Shown here piece by piece: positions 10,173 to 20,579 of a DNA stretch of 64,000 bases. Under the pieces are notes generated by a model, which was not told the DNA's origin, did no database searches, and was given only the letters and a program-made list of their open reading frames with translations. Within the stretch, counting starts at the first letter, position 1. Each line of letters opens with the position of its first letter. The translations under genes and the position numbers were made by a program. Location of the stretch: assembly GCA_958295945.1 (NCBI GenBank), contig OY282386.1:62001-126000 (forward strand). The letters are read 5' to 3'. The stretch is from Candidatus Poribacteria bacterium. Its GTDB lineage: Bacteria; Poribacteria; WGA-4E; WGA-3G.

Positions 10173-11066
10173 ATGGCAGACCATATCGGTATTAGATTTA
10201 ACAAAGATTTTGGAAAACCTATATCAACAGATGCATCTGAACTTACTAATACAAACGCTGATGGCAAACCTGTTGTGCCATTGACACAGGAACAGAAATA
10301 TCTCTTTGATAAGAATGGATGGCTCTTAATCCCAGGAGTGCTGACGGACTCAGAGATAGAGGAGATGCGGGATTTCTGCTATCGGTTAAAAAGTTCTCCT
10401 GAAACAATTAACCCACCAATCCACCGCAATACTTATGGCGGTCCATTGGAAGCATTGACAGATCATCCTGTGGTTGTCGCATTTGCCAATGAATTTCTGG
10501 CAACGCCTTACTTAGCCTCAGATACATGCTATGGGTTTCGTATGGAGATGAGTTTTATGGCGTTGCGTTCCACAACGGACGATCCTCCTTTTACCTTCGG
10601 TCCGCATAACGGCAACGGTATGCTTCGAATGCCAGGGGATTGCCATCAATACCAATGTTTACCTGGTCAAGCATATAGTGGTCTCACGCGCGTTGTATGG
10701 GAACTCAACCCAGTTGGAAAAGAGGATGGAGGGACGATGTTCATTACCGGTAGTCACAAAGCAGCATATACTGCTCCAGAAGTGGCGAAGACACAAGAAT
10801 GGGGATTTTGGGATACTTACGACTGTCCAGCAGGTTCTGTCATCATCTTTACAGAGGCGATTAGCCACAGTGGACAACCGTGGAGAAATGCAGATACAGA
10901 CCGCGTCGCGATTTTCAACGCATATAATTCCATTGACAAACGTTGGTCCCTTTCACAACCACCACAAGCACTGCTTGAAACCATGCCACACAAACGACAA
11001 ACTCTTTTCCGAGATGCCTATGTGAAAGGAAACGTAACAGGAACAGCATTTAATATGTCATTGTAA
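10173..11066 (+). CDS. Phytanoyl-CoA dioxygenase-like Fe/2-oxoglutarate protein (HxG variant)
   Basis: A 297-residue cupin-fold protein of the PhyH family. The family signature near residues 185-200 (KEDGGTMFITGSHKAAY) and a distal iron-binding His (EAISHSGQPW) followed by the 2-oxoglutarate Arg region (DTDRVAIF) are present. The proximal motif, expected to be HxD, reads GPHNGNG, i.e. HxG. Loss of the carboxylate is the hallmark of SyrB2/WelO5-type iron halogenases, but also occurs in inactive homologues. AAGGA sits eight bases ahead of the ATG. It is followed 87 bases later by a second PhyH gene. Substrate is unknown. Confidence 0.8.
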   Translation: MADHIGIRFNKDFGKPISTDASELTNTNADGKPVVPLTQEQKYLFDKNGWLLIPGVLTDSEIEEMRDFCYRLKSSPETINPPIHRNTYGGPLEALTDHPVVVAFANEFLATPYLASDTCYGFRMEMSFMALRSTTDDPPFTFGPHNGNGMLRMPGDCHQYQCLPGQAYSGLTRVVWELNPVGKEDGGTMFITGSHKAAYTAPEVAKTQEWGFWDTYDCPAGSVIIFTEAISHSGQPWRNADTDRVAIFNAYNSIDKRWSLSQPPQALLETMPHKRQTLFRDAYVKGNVTGTAFNMSL

Positions 11067-11153
11067 ATCTCAATGTCTACTTAAGTTGCTACACATGTAG
11101 TCGCGCAATTCACGCGCCTCATTATGAAATACCTGCGATAAGGAACTGTGATT

Positions 11154-11978
11154 ATGACACCAAAACAACGTTATCTATTTGATATAACAGGCTACCTTCA
11201 CCTGAAAAACGCCATCACTGGAGATGCATTAGCAGAAGCAGCTAATGCTGTTGATAGATACATCACCACACCACCGGATGAATTGCCACCCGGATTTGAA
11301 CAGCGCGGACTGCATCAACACGGATTTGCTTTTGACAAATCGCTTGAATCTTTGACGATGCATCCAGCATTATGGTCTATTATCAAAGAGTTGACAGACA
11401 ATCAACCACGATTTGGCAGAGGTTCACTCAAACACGACAAACACGATTTGTGGAAAGCAGGAGAAAACGCACATATCAATCCGGGTGGACTGCATTGCGC
11501 GCGTGATGACTACGGTTGGTATAGCACCCGTTATGAAGCGACTAACGGTCGTATCTACTGCGATAACTTCGTCTGTTTCCCTTATTTCACGGATGTCTAT
11601 CCCGGGGATGGTGGTCTCATTGTAATTCCCGGTTCACACAAGAGTGAATTTAATCGTCCGAAGCAACTCCTAACCCTTGACGAAGCGGACGGTATTGATC
11701 CGATTGATGACCCTGTGTTTGTGAACATCACACCGAAGGCGGGTGATATTGTGATTATCTCAGAGTTGTTAACCCATGGGGTGTTGCGATGGAAACCGAA
11801 GGATCGGGATCGGCGTTTTCTGGTCCTGCGGTATTTCCCACAATATTCTGGTAAGCATAATTTGCCAGAACCTATTTTGGATCGGTTATCCCCTGAGACC
11901 TTAGAATTGATAGCATCAGAACCCTATGGACATATCAAGGAAATTGTGAAGCAGGATGCGGTTACGTTGACGGTGTGA
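11154..11978 (+). CDS. Phytanoyl-CoA dioxygenase-like protein (HxA variant)
   Basis: A 274-residue PhyH-family protein. The ATG at 11154 is preferred over a GTG at 11148 because AAGGA lies at 11140-11144. Conserved features are GGLHCARDDYGWY, PGDGGLIVIPGSHKSEF, the distal His in ELLTHGVLRW and an Arg-rich stretch (DRDRRF) likely to hold 2-oxoglutarate. The proximal metal motif is HCA, an HxA in place of HxD, again like SyrB2-type halogenases. Together with the previous gene it makes a same-strand pair of variant dioxygenases. Whether it hydroxylates, halogenates or is inactive cannot be read from sequence. Confidence 0.8.
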   Translation: MTPKQRYLFDITGYLHLKNAITGDALAEAANAVDRYITTPPDELPPGFEQRGLHQHGFAFDKSLESLTMHPALWSIIKELTDNQPRFGRGSLKHDKHDLWKAGENAHINPGGLHCARDDYGWYSTRYEATNGRIYCDNFVCFPYFTDVYPGDGGLIVIPGSHKSEFNRPKQLLTLDEADGIDPIDDPVFVNITPKAGDIVIISELLTHGVLRWKPKDRDRRFLVLRYFPQYSGKHNLPEPILDRLSPETLELIASEPYGHIKEIVKQDAVTLTV

Positions 11979-12111
11979 GTATAGTTAGACACGCTCACAA
12001 AGTTCTAAACCCAACCGACAAAAAACACCATAATCGATCTATCACGACAAAATTTCTACACACCCACACTCCATCATATCTGTTCAACATTTTCTGTCTG
12101 AATAGCGGATT

Positions 12112-12287
12112 GTCTGAACCAGGATTTCCAAGATTATAGGATTTTCAGGATTATCGTCTTCTCATCCAATGTTTGTTTTCAAGATAGATAACATTTCATC
12201 AGGTATTAACGCTTATCTGATCAAAAACAATTATATTCTCAACAATCCTGAAAATCTGGTAATCCTGCAAATCTTGGTTCAGACAAT
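12112..12287. repeat. Inverted repeat element with TCTGAAC ends
   Basis: Arms of about 43 bases at 12113-12155 (TGTCTGAACCAGGATTTCC...) and 12242-12286 (...AATCTTGGTTCAGACAAT) are near-complements around a centre of about 85 AT-rich bases. Single arms or shorter pieces of the same family occur at 30117-30157, 30361-30386 and 42130-42177 (each contains AATCCTG...GGTT(C/T)AGACAA). No coding content. It fills the 420-base gap between the second PhyH gene and the truncated protease; a GGGTGTGTAAAG-type end also appears at about 12296-12310. Confidence 0.65.
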
Positions 12288-12399
12288 TAACAAAACTTTA
12301 CACACCATTACATCTTGACATTCTTCATTGAATAGGTTATGATTTTGTTAATAATATGTTCAATCTGAAGGACAAACCACTCCATCAAAGGAAGCATTT

Positions 12400-12738
12400 A
12401 TGAAACATAGAGATAAATTGTGGACGTTCCGTCAATTCGCGATTATAGTTCTTCTTCTCTTTTACACAATAAACACAGCACCTGCACAAACAACCTTACT
12501 TGCTGAAGACATTGCCGAAAAAGCATTAGCAGCTACGGTATACTTGGAGATGAAGGATACAAACGGCAAGACCTTGGGTATCGGCAGCGGGTTCTTTGTC
12601 CAACCCAACATTATTGCAACCAACTACCATGTGATTGAAGGTGCAGCAAAAGGCACTGCAAAGTTAGTCGGTAAGTCCACCACATACAATATTGAAGGCG
12701 TTACTGCCACTGACAAGACAAATGACCTTATCTTCTAA
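12400..12738 (+). pseudogene. Truncated trypsin-like serine protease
   Basis: A 112-residue product starts with a signal peptide (FAIIVLLLFYTINTAPAQT) and continues into the first part of an S1C/trypsin-like domain: GIGSGFFVQPNIIATNYHVIEG carries the catalytic His, and ATDKTND the probable catalytic Asp. It then stops at 12738, where family members normally continue with LAILKV and go on to the Ser-containing second barrel. The catalytic Ser and all C-terminal parts are missing, so it is a 3'-truncated gene. A hairpin and the convergent helicase gene follow at once, marking a likely rearrangement point. AAAGGAAG upstream gives a normal ribosome site. Confidence 0.75.
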
Positions 12739-12752
12739 ATGCCAATAATGTC

Positions 12753-12773
12753 TTACACCTAATTTAGGTGTAA
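12753..12773. other. Small hairpin between convergent genes
   Basis: TTACACCTA-ATT-TAGGTGTAA is a perfect nine-base-pair stem with a three-base loop between the truncated protease and the minus-strand helicase. No clear T-run follows on either strand, so it may be a weak bidirectional terminator or a scar of rearrangement. Confidence 0.45.
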
Positions 12774-12792
12774 AGATAGTGCCTCCTATCTT

Positions 12793-15273
12793 TTAGTGAG
12801 ATATTCCAAAAAATTTATCTATAAGATATTTTTCTTTATCTATAGGATTGTTTTCTAGTTGTGTCCTTATAAAAACCTCCAGAGTTTCCAGATTTGGAAA
12901 GTTTTGTGGGTTATTTCCAAGTAAATAGAGTTCTTGTTCTGCGCGAGACATTGCGACATAGAGAACCCGACATTCTTCCTTGAGTTCCTCATCCGAATTA
13001 TCCCGAGGTTTAAATCCATTTAAATCAACTACAATACGCGGACGCTCAAGTCCTTTTGCGGAATGGATGGTTCGGATTTCCACGGTAGCTGCATTCAATA
13101 AGTCATCATAAGTCGGACAACTTGGGAATTTGCATAAAATCTCTGTGAGATATTCCATTTCCAAGACAATTTCTGTCGCAGGCAGGTATCTCATAAGGTT
13201 TTTTACTTTCAGAATTGAAGATGCACATACCTCCATAGCAGTAGGAACACCCTTTGCAAGCCATACCAGAAACGTCTCTGTTTTCGTTGAATGCCATATC
13301 TCATGAGGGTTATTGCGAAAACGTTCAAGTGTTTTTTCACCTATGCCTTTAACGTGTTGTATCGCTGATAAAATTCGTTGTTCATCATTAAGATCTTCCG
13401 CAGCACGTAAAACATCTATCACAGGAGACACACGTATCTTCGGGACACCGAGATGTGGAGTTGGGTTATCCCGCGTGCATATTTTATACAAAATACTAGC
13501 TTGTTGAATCTGTTTCCCGACTTCTTTCGCACGTTTGTTTGTACGTGTTAATACGGTAAAATTAGAAGGATAGGATTCAATCTCGTTTAACTTTTTAATG
13601 AAACGGACTGAAGTTCCTTCTTTCAATCCTTGACAGCGGACCCAATTGTCCTGTTGAAAATCTTCAACCACTGCATAGGAAGCATCAACGATCTGCTGTG
13701 TGGATCGGTAGTTGATGTCTAAAGAAACTGCGTTTGCATCTGGAAATGTCTCTTGAAAGTCAAGTATGCCTTTGACATCCGCTCCGCGGAAGCCGTAAAT
13801 TGCTTGATTGGGGTCACCTACAACTGTCATGTACTGGTATCGCCCTGAAAGGAGTTTGAGAATTTCAAACTGGACAGGATCTGTGTCCTGGAATTCATCA
13901 ACAAAATAAGCTTTGTATAAATCTTGTGCTTCGGCGAGTACTCCTTCATTGTTTTGCAAGATATTGTGTGCCCATAACAGCTGCCCAGTGTAATCAATAA
14001 GTCCCTTTCTCTCAAGCAAACTTTTATACATTAACGCAACCGCATCGAGAAAATCTCCGAATTCAACTGAATAACGTTTTAAGAAAGGAGATAACACTTT
14101 ACGTACCTCGGTAAGATCCTCCGGTTCCAACTTGGCACGAATTTCCTGTTCCAACACATTGTTTACATAGTTTTTTAGATGAAAAAGACTCACATACGAT
14201 GCTAACCGATCCCAGAAACGACGGCATGCTGAAAAGTTTAACGGTTCGTCTATCAATTTCTCGGCAACCTTTATTGACCGGACCCACGAAAAGGATGTTT
14301 GGTTTTTGTCTAAACCCCGATGAACTATATCTACAATATGACCAAGTGCCATGTATAAATACTTCTCGGGTGTTGCTCGATAGACCTGTTCGTTATATTT
14401 GAAAACCGGTAACCGTGATTCGTCCATTCCATCAATCCAACAAAGCGGAGATGTACGTTTTGCGGTAGCACACATTTGGATCAAATCCGGGTGTGAGGAG
14501 TGATAGTTGTTAATTATCTCTCGTGCAAGTCCGTGAATTGTCGAAACAACTACATCCTCAACTCCCAAGTCAATTAGTCGTTCTTTCATCTCAGTAGTGG
14601 CAGCGCGCGTGAAAGTAATAGCGCGACAAAGGTTTGGCTTTACGTACTGCTGCTTCACTAAATGAGCAATCCGTGTAGTTAACACACGTGTTTTACCTGA
14701 ACCTGGACCGGCTAAGATAAGCAATACACCAGGGGATTGCGTTACTGCTTGCAACTGAGATGAATTAAGATCATTAAGGTATTCCTCCAAACATTCTTCG
14801 TTCTCATAAGGTACATATCTTTCTGTAGGAATTTTAAATTCAATTTCCAAAATCGGTTTCCCTTCAACGTGTTTTATTTCAGACTTTACTTGTTGTGGTT
14901 TACCTATTGCCTCTACACCTTCTGGGAGTTCAAAATCCAATTCTAAACTTTGACCACTCCGTTTTCGACCTGAAGCATCCAACTTGAGCTTATTTCGGAC
15001 AGTTTCGTTTTGAGAGTAAGCATCTACCGCATCATGCCACTGAGGACTCCGACGGAGTGCCTCAATTTGATGATATTTCATTCTTAGTCTTACTCCGATT
15101 GAATCTACTGGTTTACCATCTTTATACCCTCTCCAAAATCCAATCTTTTTCACAATATACATATTGAATATATCATTGATAGATTCTATGCCATCAATAT
15201 TAATGCATAATTGTGCTTCAGGTTTTACATTACCCTCTTTATCTATCGGAGTGTAAGTGAATTTGAAAGTCAT
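12793..15273 (-). CDS. UvrD/Rep-like superfamily 1 DNA helicase
   Basis: An 826-residue ATP-dependent 3'-5' helicase. After an unusual N-terminal region of about 165 residues (with RSPQWHDAV and similar) comes the UvrD core: the Q motif LNSSQLQAV, Walker A GPGSGKTRVLTTR, DEFQDTDPVQFEIL (motif II), GDPNQAIYGFRGAD (III), NYRSTQQIV (IV), IHSAKGLERPRIV (V) and LYVAMSRAEQELYLLG (VI). All core motifs are intact. The N-terminal part is not one I recognise and could be a fused regulatory or DNA-binding module. It lies 96 bases downstream of atpC on the same strand. The role is probably DNA repair or restart; the exact subfamily is uncertain. Confidence 0.88.
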   Translation of the reverse strand: MTFKFTYTPIDKEGNVKPEAQLCINIDGIESINDIFNMYIVKKIGFWRGYKDGKPVDSIGVRLRMKYHQIEALRRSPQWHDAVDAYSQNETVRNKLKLDASGRKRSGQSLELDFELPEGVEAIGKPQQVKSEIKHVEGKPILEIEFKIPTERYVPYENEECLEEYLNDLNSSQLQAVTQSPGVLLILAGPGSGKTRVLTTRIAHLVKQQYVKPNLCRAITFTRAATTEMKERLIDLGVEDVVVSTIHGLAREIINNYHSSHPDLIQMCATAKRTSPLCWIDGMDESRLPVFKYNEQVYRATPEKYLYMALGHIVDIVHRGLDKNQTSFSWVRSIKVAEKLIDEPLNFSACRRFWDRLASYVSLFHLKNYVNNVLEQEIRAKLEPEDLTEVRKVLSPFLKRYSVEFGDFLDAVALMYKSLLERKGLIDYTGQLLWAHNILQNNEGVLAEAQDLYKAYFVDEFQDTDPVQFEILKLLSGRYQYMTVVGDPNQAIYGFRGADVKGILDFQETFPDANAVSLDINYRSTQQIVDASYAVVEDFQQDNWVRCQGLKEGTSVRFIKKLNEIESYPSNFTVLTRTNKRAKEVGKQIQQASILYKICTRDNPTPHLGVPKIRVSPVIDVLRAAEDLNDEQRILSAIQHVKGIGEKTLERFRNNPHEIWHSTKTETFLVWLAKGVPTAMEVCASSILKVKNLMRYLPATEIVLEMEYLTEILCKFPSCPTYDDLLNAATVEIRTIHSAKGLERPRIVVDLNGFKPRDNSDEELKEECRVLYVAMSRAEQELYLLGNNPQNFPNLETLEVFIRTQLENNPIDKEKYLIDKFFGISH

Positions 15274-15369
15274 TTTATGTGCCCCATTAGGATAGGTTTC
15301 TTAGTTTATGGTAAATTTACAATTAAAAATACGCTGTAATTCGGTAGGCTTGCAAAAGAAGAATACCAA

Positions 15370-15777
15370 TTACAAATTCCCCGCAACCTTGATCCGATTC
15401 TGTGCACGCGCAAGCGCAGCCTCTGCCCGCGGACGATTCAAATCAGGGTCATCTGCACCAAGTTGTTCTTTAGCACCTTCCAACGCACTTTCAGCACGGG
15501 ATACGTCAATATCCGATTGCCATTCCGCTGTTTCAACCAAAACAGTAACACCTGTGCGGAGCACTTCAAAAACACCACCACTTGTCGCCATTGACCGAGG
15601 TGTCCCCGATTCAAGGATCCGAATTTCACCTACATCTAATGCTGTGAGGAAAGGGATGTGTCCATAAAGGATCTGAAAGTTGCCTTCCACACCAGGGGCA
15701 TGTACACTGGTCACATCACCTTCGTAAATCATTTGTTCTGGTGAGCGTATTTCAAGGTGAAAACTTCTGTTTAACAT
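15370..15777 (-). CDS. atpC: ATP synthase F1 epsilon subunit
   Basis: A 135-residue protein with the N-terminal beta-sandwich of F1 epsilon (FHLEIRSPEQMIYEGDVTSVHAPGVEGNFQIL..GHIPFLTAL) and the C-terminal helical hairpin (SRAESALEGAKEQL..RAEAALARAQNRI). It joins the rotor stalk to the c-ring and can brake ATP hydrolysis. It is the last ATP synthase gene of the minus-strand operon, separated from atpD by an aspartic protease gene. AGGACA lies upstream of the ATG. Length is normal for the family. Confidence 0.95.
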   Translation of the reverse strand: MLNRSFHLEIRSPEQMIYEGDVTSVHAPGVEGNFQILYGHIPFLTALDVGEIRILESGTPRSMATSGGVFEVLRTGVTVLVETAEWQSDIDVSRAESALEGAKEQLGADDPDLNRPRAEAALARAQNRIKVAGNL

Positions 15778-15801
15778 TCTTTAATCTGTCCTAAGCGTTT
15801 G

Positions 15802-16215
15802 TTAGAGTTGATCTTCAATCCATTCATCGTCATGATCAGGATTATAGATGAGTCCTTTTTTAATATCTAAACAGAGATCTAGCATCTCTAAAACCATGTG
15901 TCCCACAAGGACAGGGACATTATCGGGTACATCTGTCACCTCAATAGTTCCGCTTCGTTCCAAAACTGTAAATCGGACTTCCGAATAGATATTTCTGTCT
16001 ACGATACCGTTCGTCGTTCGTGCTTTGCGACTACCAATGACTGTCAAACCAAGTTGTTCAACGAGTGATTTAGGTAAGGATAGTCGGGTTGCACCGGTAT
16101 CAACAATTGCATTATCCGCAGTTAAACGTCTTACCTCTTCAGGTTTGATAACGTCCGAATCCGCTAAAATCAACTCTCTTTGATTTACCAATTCAATGCT
16201 TGTGGTGTGTTTCAT
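15802..16215 (-). CDS. Retropepsin-like (clan AA) aspartic protease
   Basis: A 137-residue protein carrying the hallmark AIVDTGATRLSLPKSLVEQL (the DTGA catalytic motif near residue 40), a flap-like region and PVLVGHMVLEMLDL toward the C-terminus, as in single-domain retropepsin-like proteases that act as dimers. No signal peptide or membrane anchor is present. It has an excellent ribosome site (GAGGAGGTGACAC before ATG) and lies between atpD and atpC, 112 and 24 bases from them. It is therefore co-oriented and probably co-transcribed with the ATP synthase, an unusual place. Its substrate is unknown; a role in ATP synthase turnover is only a guess from position. Confidence 0.8.
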   Translation of the reverse strand: MKHTTSIELVNQRELILADSDVIKPEEVRRLTADNAIVDTGATRLSLPKSLVEQLGLTVIGSRKARTTNGIVDRNIYSEVRFTVLERSGTIEVTDVPDNVPVLVGHMVLEMLDLCLDIKKGLIYNPDHDDEWIEDQL

Positions 16216-16327
16216 GTGTCACCTCCTCAGAATTGTCTGTAAACAAAAGTGATGCTGCCACATTCGGGATCTGCTTTTAAAATTAAACGCAGAATTATTT
16301 GGCGTTATTGTAGCACAATATAGACAA

Positions 16328-18675
<2,348 letters not shown>

Positions 18676-18694
18676 ACTTCTGCTCCTTCAGATG

Positions 18695-19630
18695 CTAAAA
18701 CAAACTAAGTTGATGACCATCGGAAACGTTAGTCGTTTGACCACTGTTCACTTCAAGGTGCTGTTCAAGTCGTGCTGATTCATCACGGATCAATTCAATA
18801 AAACGTGGACGTGCTTTTGTCCACATTGATTTTGCTTCATCAAGTGAAAGCCCAACTTTACCAAGTCTCCATTCTATCTCTCTATCCCACCATCGGGATG
18901 GCACTTGGTCATAAACAATACCACTTTCACAATAAAAACTAGCCCAATTCAGTTGACGCCACGGGAATCCCTTCTCTTTTGCAAGTTTACTAATTGCTAC
19001 TTTTCCTTGAGGCGTATGGCGATCCAACGCAACCCAAAACGGAAATTTTGCTTCCTCTTTTGTTTCCTTTTTATTTTCTAACTGTTTCGGTAGACCATCC
19101 ATTACAACTAAGTATGCTGTAGCTTGTATAAATGCTTTATCCCAAGGCCAACCCCCTTTCCGATACGCTGCAGAAGTTCGTTCAACAAAACGCATGGTTT
19201 TATCACATGAACATTGAGAAAAAATCCATTTCCAATAATTATCTTTATTCTTAATTGCAGCACAAATATGTTTTATGTGTGTATCTTCATCCGAATCATT
19301 CAATACTGAATCGTCGCCTTCAGATAGCGCGTATGCAAGAGAACCAAGGCCAGCTGCATCTTTAAATTTTATGTGACATGCTGCCTGACTGAGAATTTCT
19401 TTCAATGCTGATAGTTGTGCATCTTTTTGGGATGGTAATTCCCATTCCCCCATAAGAGGATAACATTCCTCCGCTATGATAACTCCCGCACGTTGTTTTA
19501 ACCAACTTGCATCACCAATTTCATAAAGGTGGTCTACTACTCTAACAACAAGATCGGATTCACCACGGCGAACCGCTTTTTGAAGCAGAGATCTACAATC
19601 CTGATGCGTATTTGGATTTGCTTTGCGCAT
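18695..19630 (-). CDS. Unknown protein ending in a sliding-clamp-binding motif
   Basis: A 311-residue soluble protein. It begins with RSLLQKAVRRGESDLVVRVV and IIAEECYPL, reminiscent of the helical lid/C-terminal domain of RarA/MgsA clamp-loader-like ATPases, but has no Walker motifs. The last residues are GHQLSLF followed directly by the stop; QL(S/D)LF at an extreme C-terminus is the classic motif that docks proteins on the beta sliding clamp. Trp and charged residues are frequent (PSRWWDREIEWRLGK). Together these suggest a DNA replication or repair accessory factor tethered to the clamp. It lies between atpG and the DarT-like gene, same strand, 68 and 19 bases away. The RarA likeness is weak; the clamp motif is exact. 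Confidence 0.5.
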   Translation of the reverse strand: MRKANPNTHQDCRSLLQKAVRRGESDLVVRVVDHLYEIGDASWLKQRAGVIIAEECYPLMGEWELPSQKDAQLSALKEILSQAACHIKFKDAAGLGSLAYALSEGDDSVLNDSDEDTHIKHICAAIKNKDNYWKWIFSQCSCDKTMRFVERTSAAYRKGGWPWDKAFIQATAYLVVMDGLPKQLENKKETKEEAKFPFWVALDRHTPQGKVAISKLAKEKGFPWRQLNWASFYCESGIVYDQVPSRWWDREIEWRLGKVGLSLDEAKSMWTKARPRFIELIRDESARLEQHLEVNSGQTTNVSDGHQLSLF

Positions 19631-19698
19631 TTGTCTAACCTAATCTTAAGAGATTCAGTGCACTATTGATTTTAACTGTTTTGGTATTTCGCTTCTTG

Positions 19699-20577
19699 TT
19701 AACCTTCCTGAGCGGCTGCGCCACTGACTATTTCCGATATCTCTGTTGTGATTTGTGTTTGACGCGCTCTGTTGCGTTGTAGCACCAATTCGTCAATGAG
19801 TTCCTTCGCCTTTTCAGTAGCATTTTGCATCGCTGCCATGCGTGCTGCTTGTTCTGCTGCGTTTGAATCTAAAAGCACTTTCCACATTTGCATGTTCAAA
19901 TGTTTACCGAGTAGCATTTCAAAGAGTTCCACCTGTCCCGGTTCATAGATATAGTCTAAGAAAAGCGTATCACCTTCGGGTTCTATCGGTTCCAATGGCA
20001 GAAGTTGTTCAACAAGCACCGTTTGGGTAATGGCAGATTTGAAGTTATTGTAGATTACCTCAACCTTATCAATCGTTTTATCTGTATAAAGATGTTCAAA
20101 CTCGTGGACGACATCAACAGCGATTTGGAATTCAAGTTGACAGAAGATATTGATATACGAATCCGTAATGTCGTAACCTCGTCTATCAAAGTGTTCTTGT
20201 GTACGTCTACCGATGCAGATGAGGGTCACGTCTGCCCCACTATCTTCGTAGTGTTGAATACGTTCAGTGGTTGTGCGTATGACATTGCTATTGAAACTCC
20301 CACATAATCCGCGATCACCAGATACAGATATGATACAGACATGCTCAACTTCACGTTCTTCAAGCAAGGGATGTGTCAACGCTTCATGCTCAACGTCCAT
20401 CTGTGAGATAAGATGACCGAGAATCGTATTGAGTTTTTCGGCGTAAGGACGGGTTGCGGTGATATTCTCTTGGGCACGACGAAGCCGTGCTGCAGCAACA
20501 ACGCGCATCGCATCTGTAACCTGTTCAATGTTCTTAACACTGGCGATCCGACGCCGAATTTCCCGTAATGTAGGCAT
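19699..20577 (-). CDS. atpG: ATP synthase F1 gamma subunit
   Basis: A 292-residue central rotor shaft protein. The N-terminus PTLREIRRRIASVKNIEQVT and DAMRVVAAARLRRAQ, the central ISVSGDRGLCGSFNSNV, and the C-terminal helix AARMAAMQNATEKAKELIDELVLQRNRARQ are all family hallmarks. Two bases separate it from atpA upstream. What follows is not atpD but the two inserted genes. Length is normal. Confidence 0.96.
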   Translation of the reverse strand: MPTLREIRRRIASVKNIEQVTDAMRVVAAARLRRAQENITATRPYAEKLNTILGHLISQMDVEHEALTHPLLEEREVEHVCIISVSGDRGLCGSFNSNVIRTTTERIQHYEDSGADVTLICIGRRTQEHFDRRGYDITDSYINIFCQLEFQIAVDVVHEFEHLYTDKTIDKVEVIYNNFKSAITQTVLVEQLLPLEPIEPEGDTLFLDYIYEPGQVELFEMLLGKHLNMQMWKVLLDSNAAEQAARMAAMQNATEKAKELIDELVLQRNRARQTQITTEISEIVSGAAAQEG

Positions 20578-20579
20578 GG

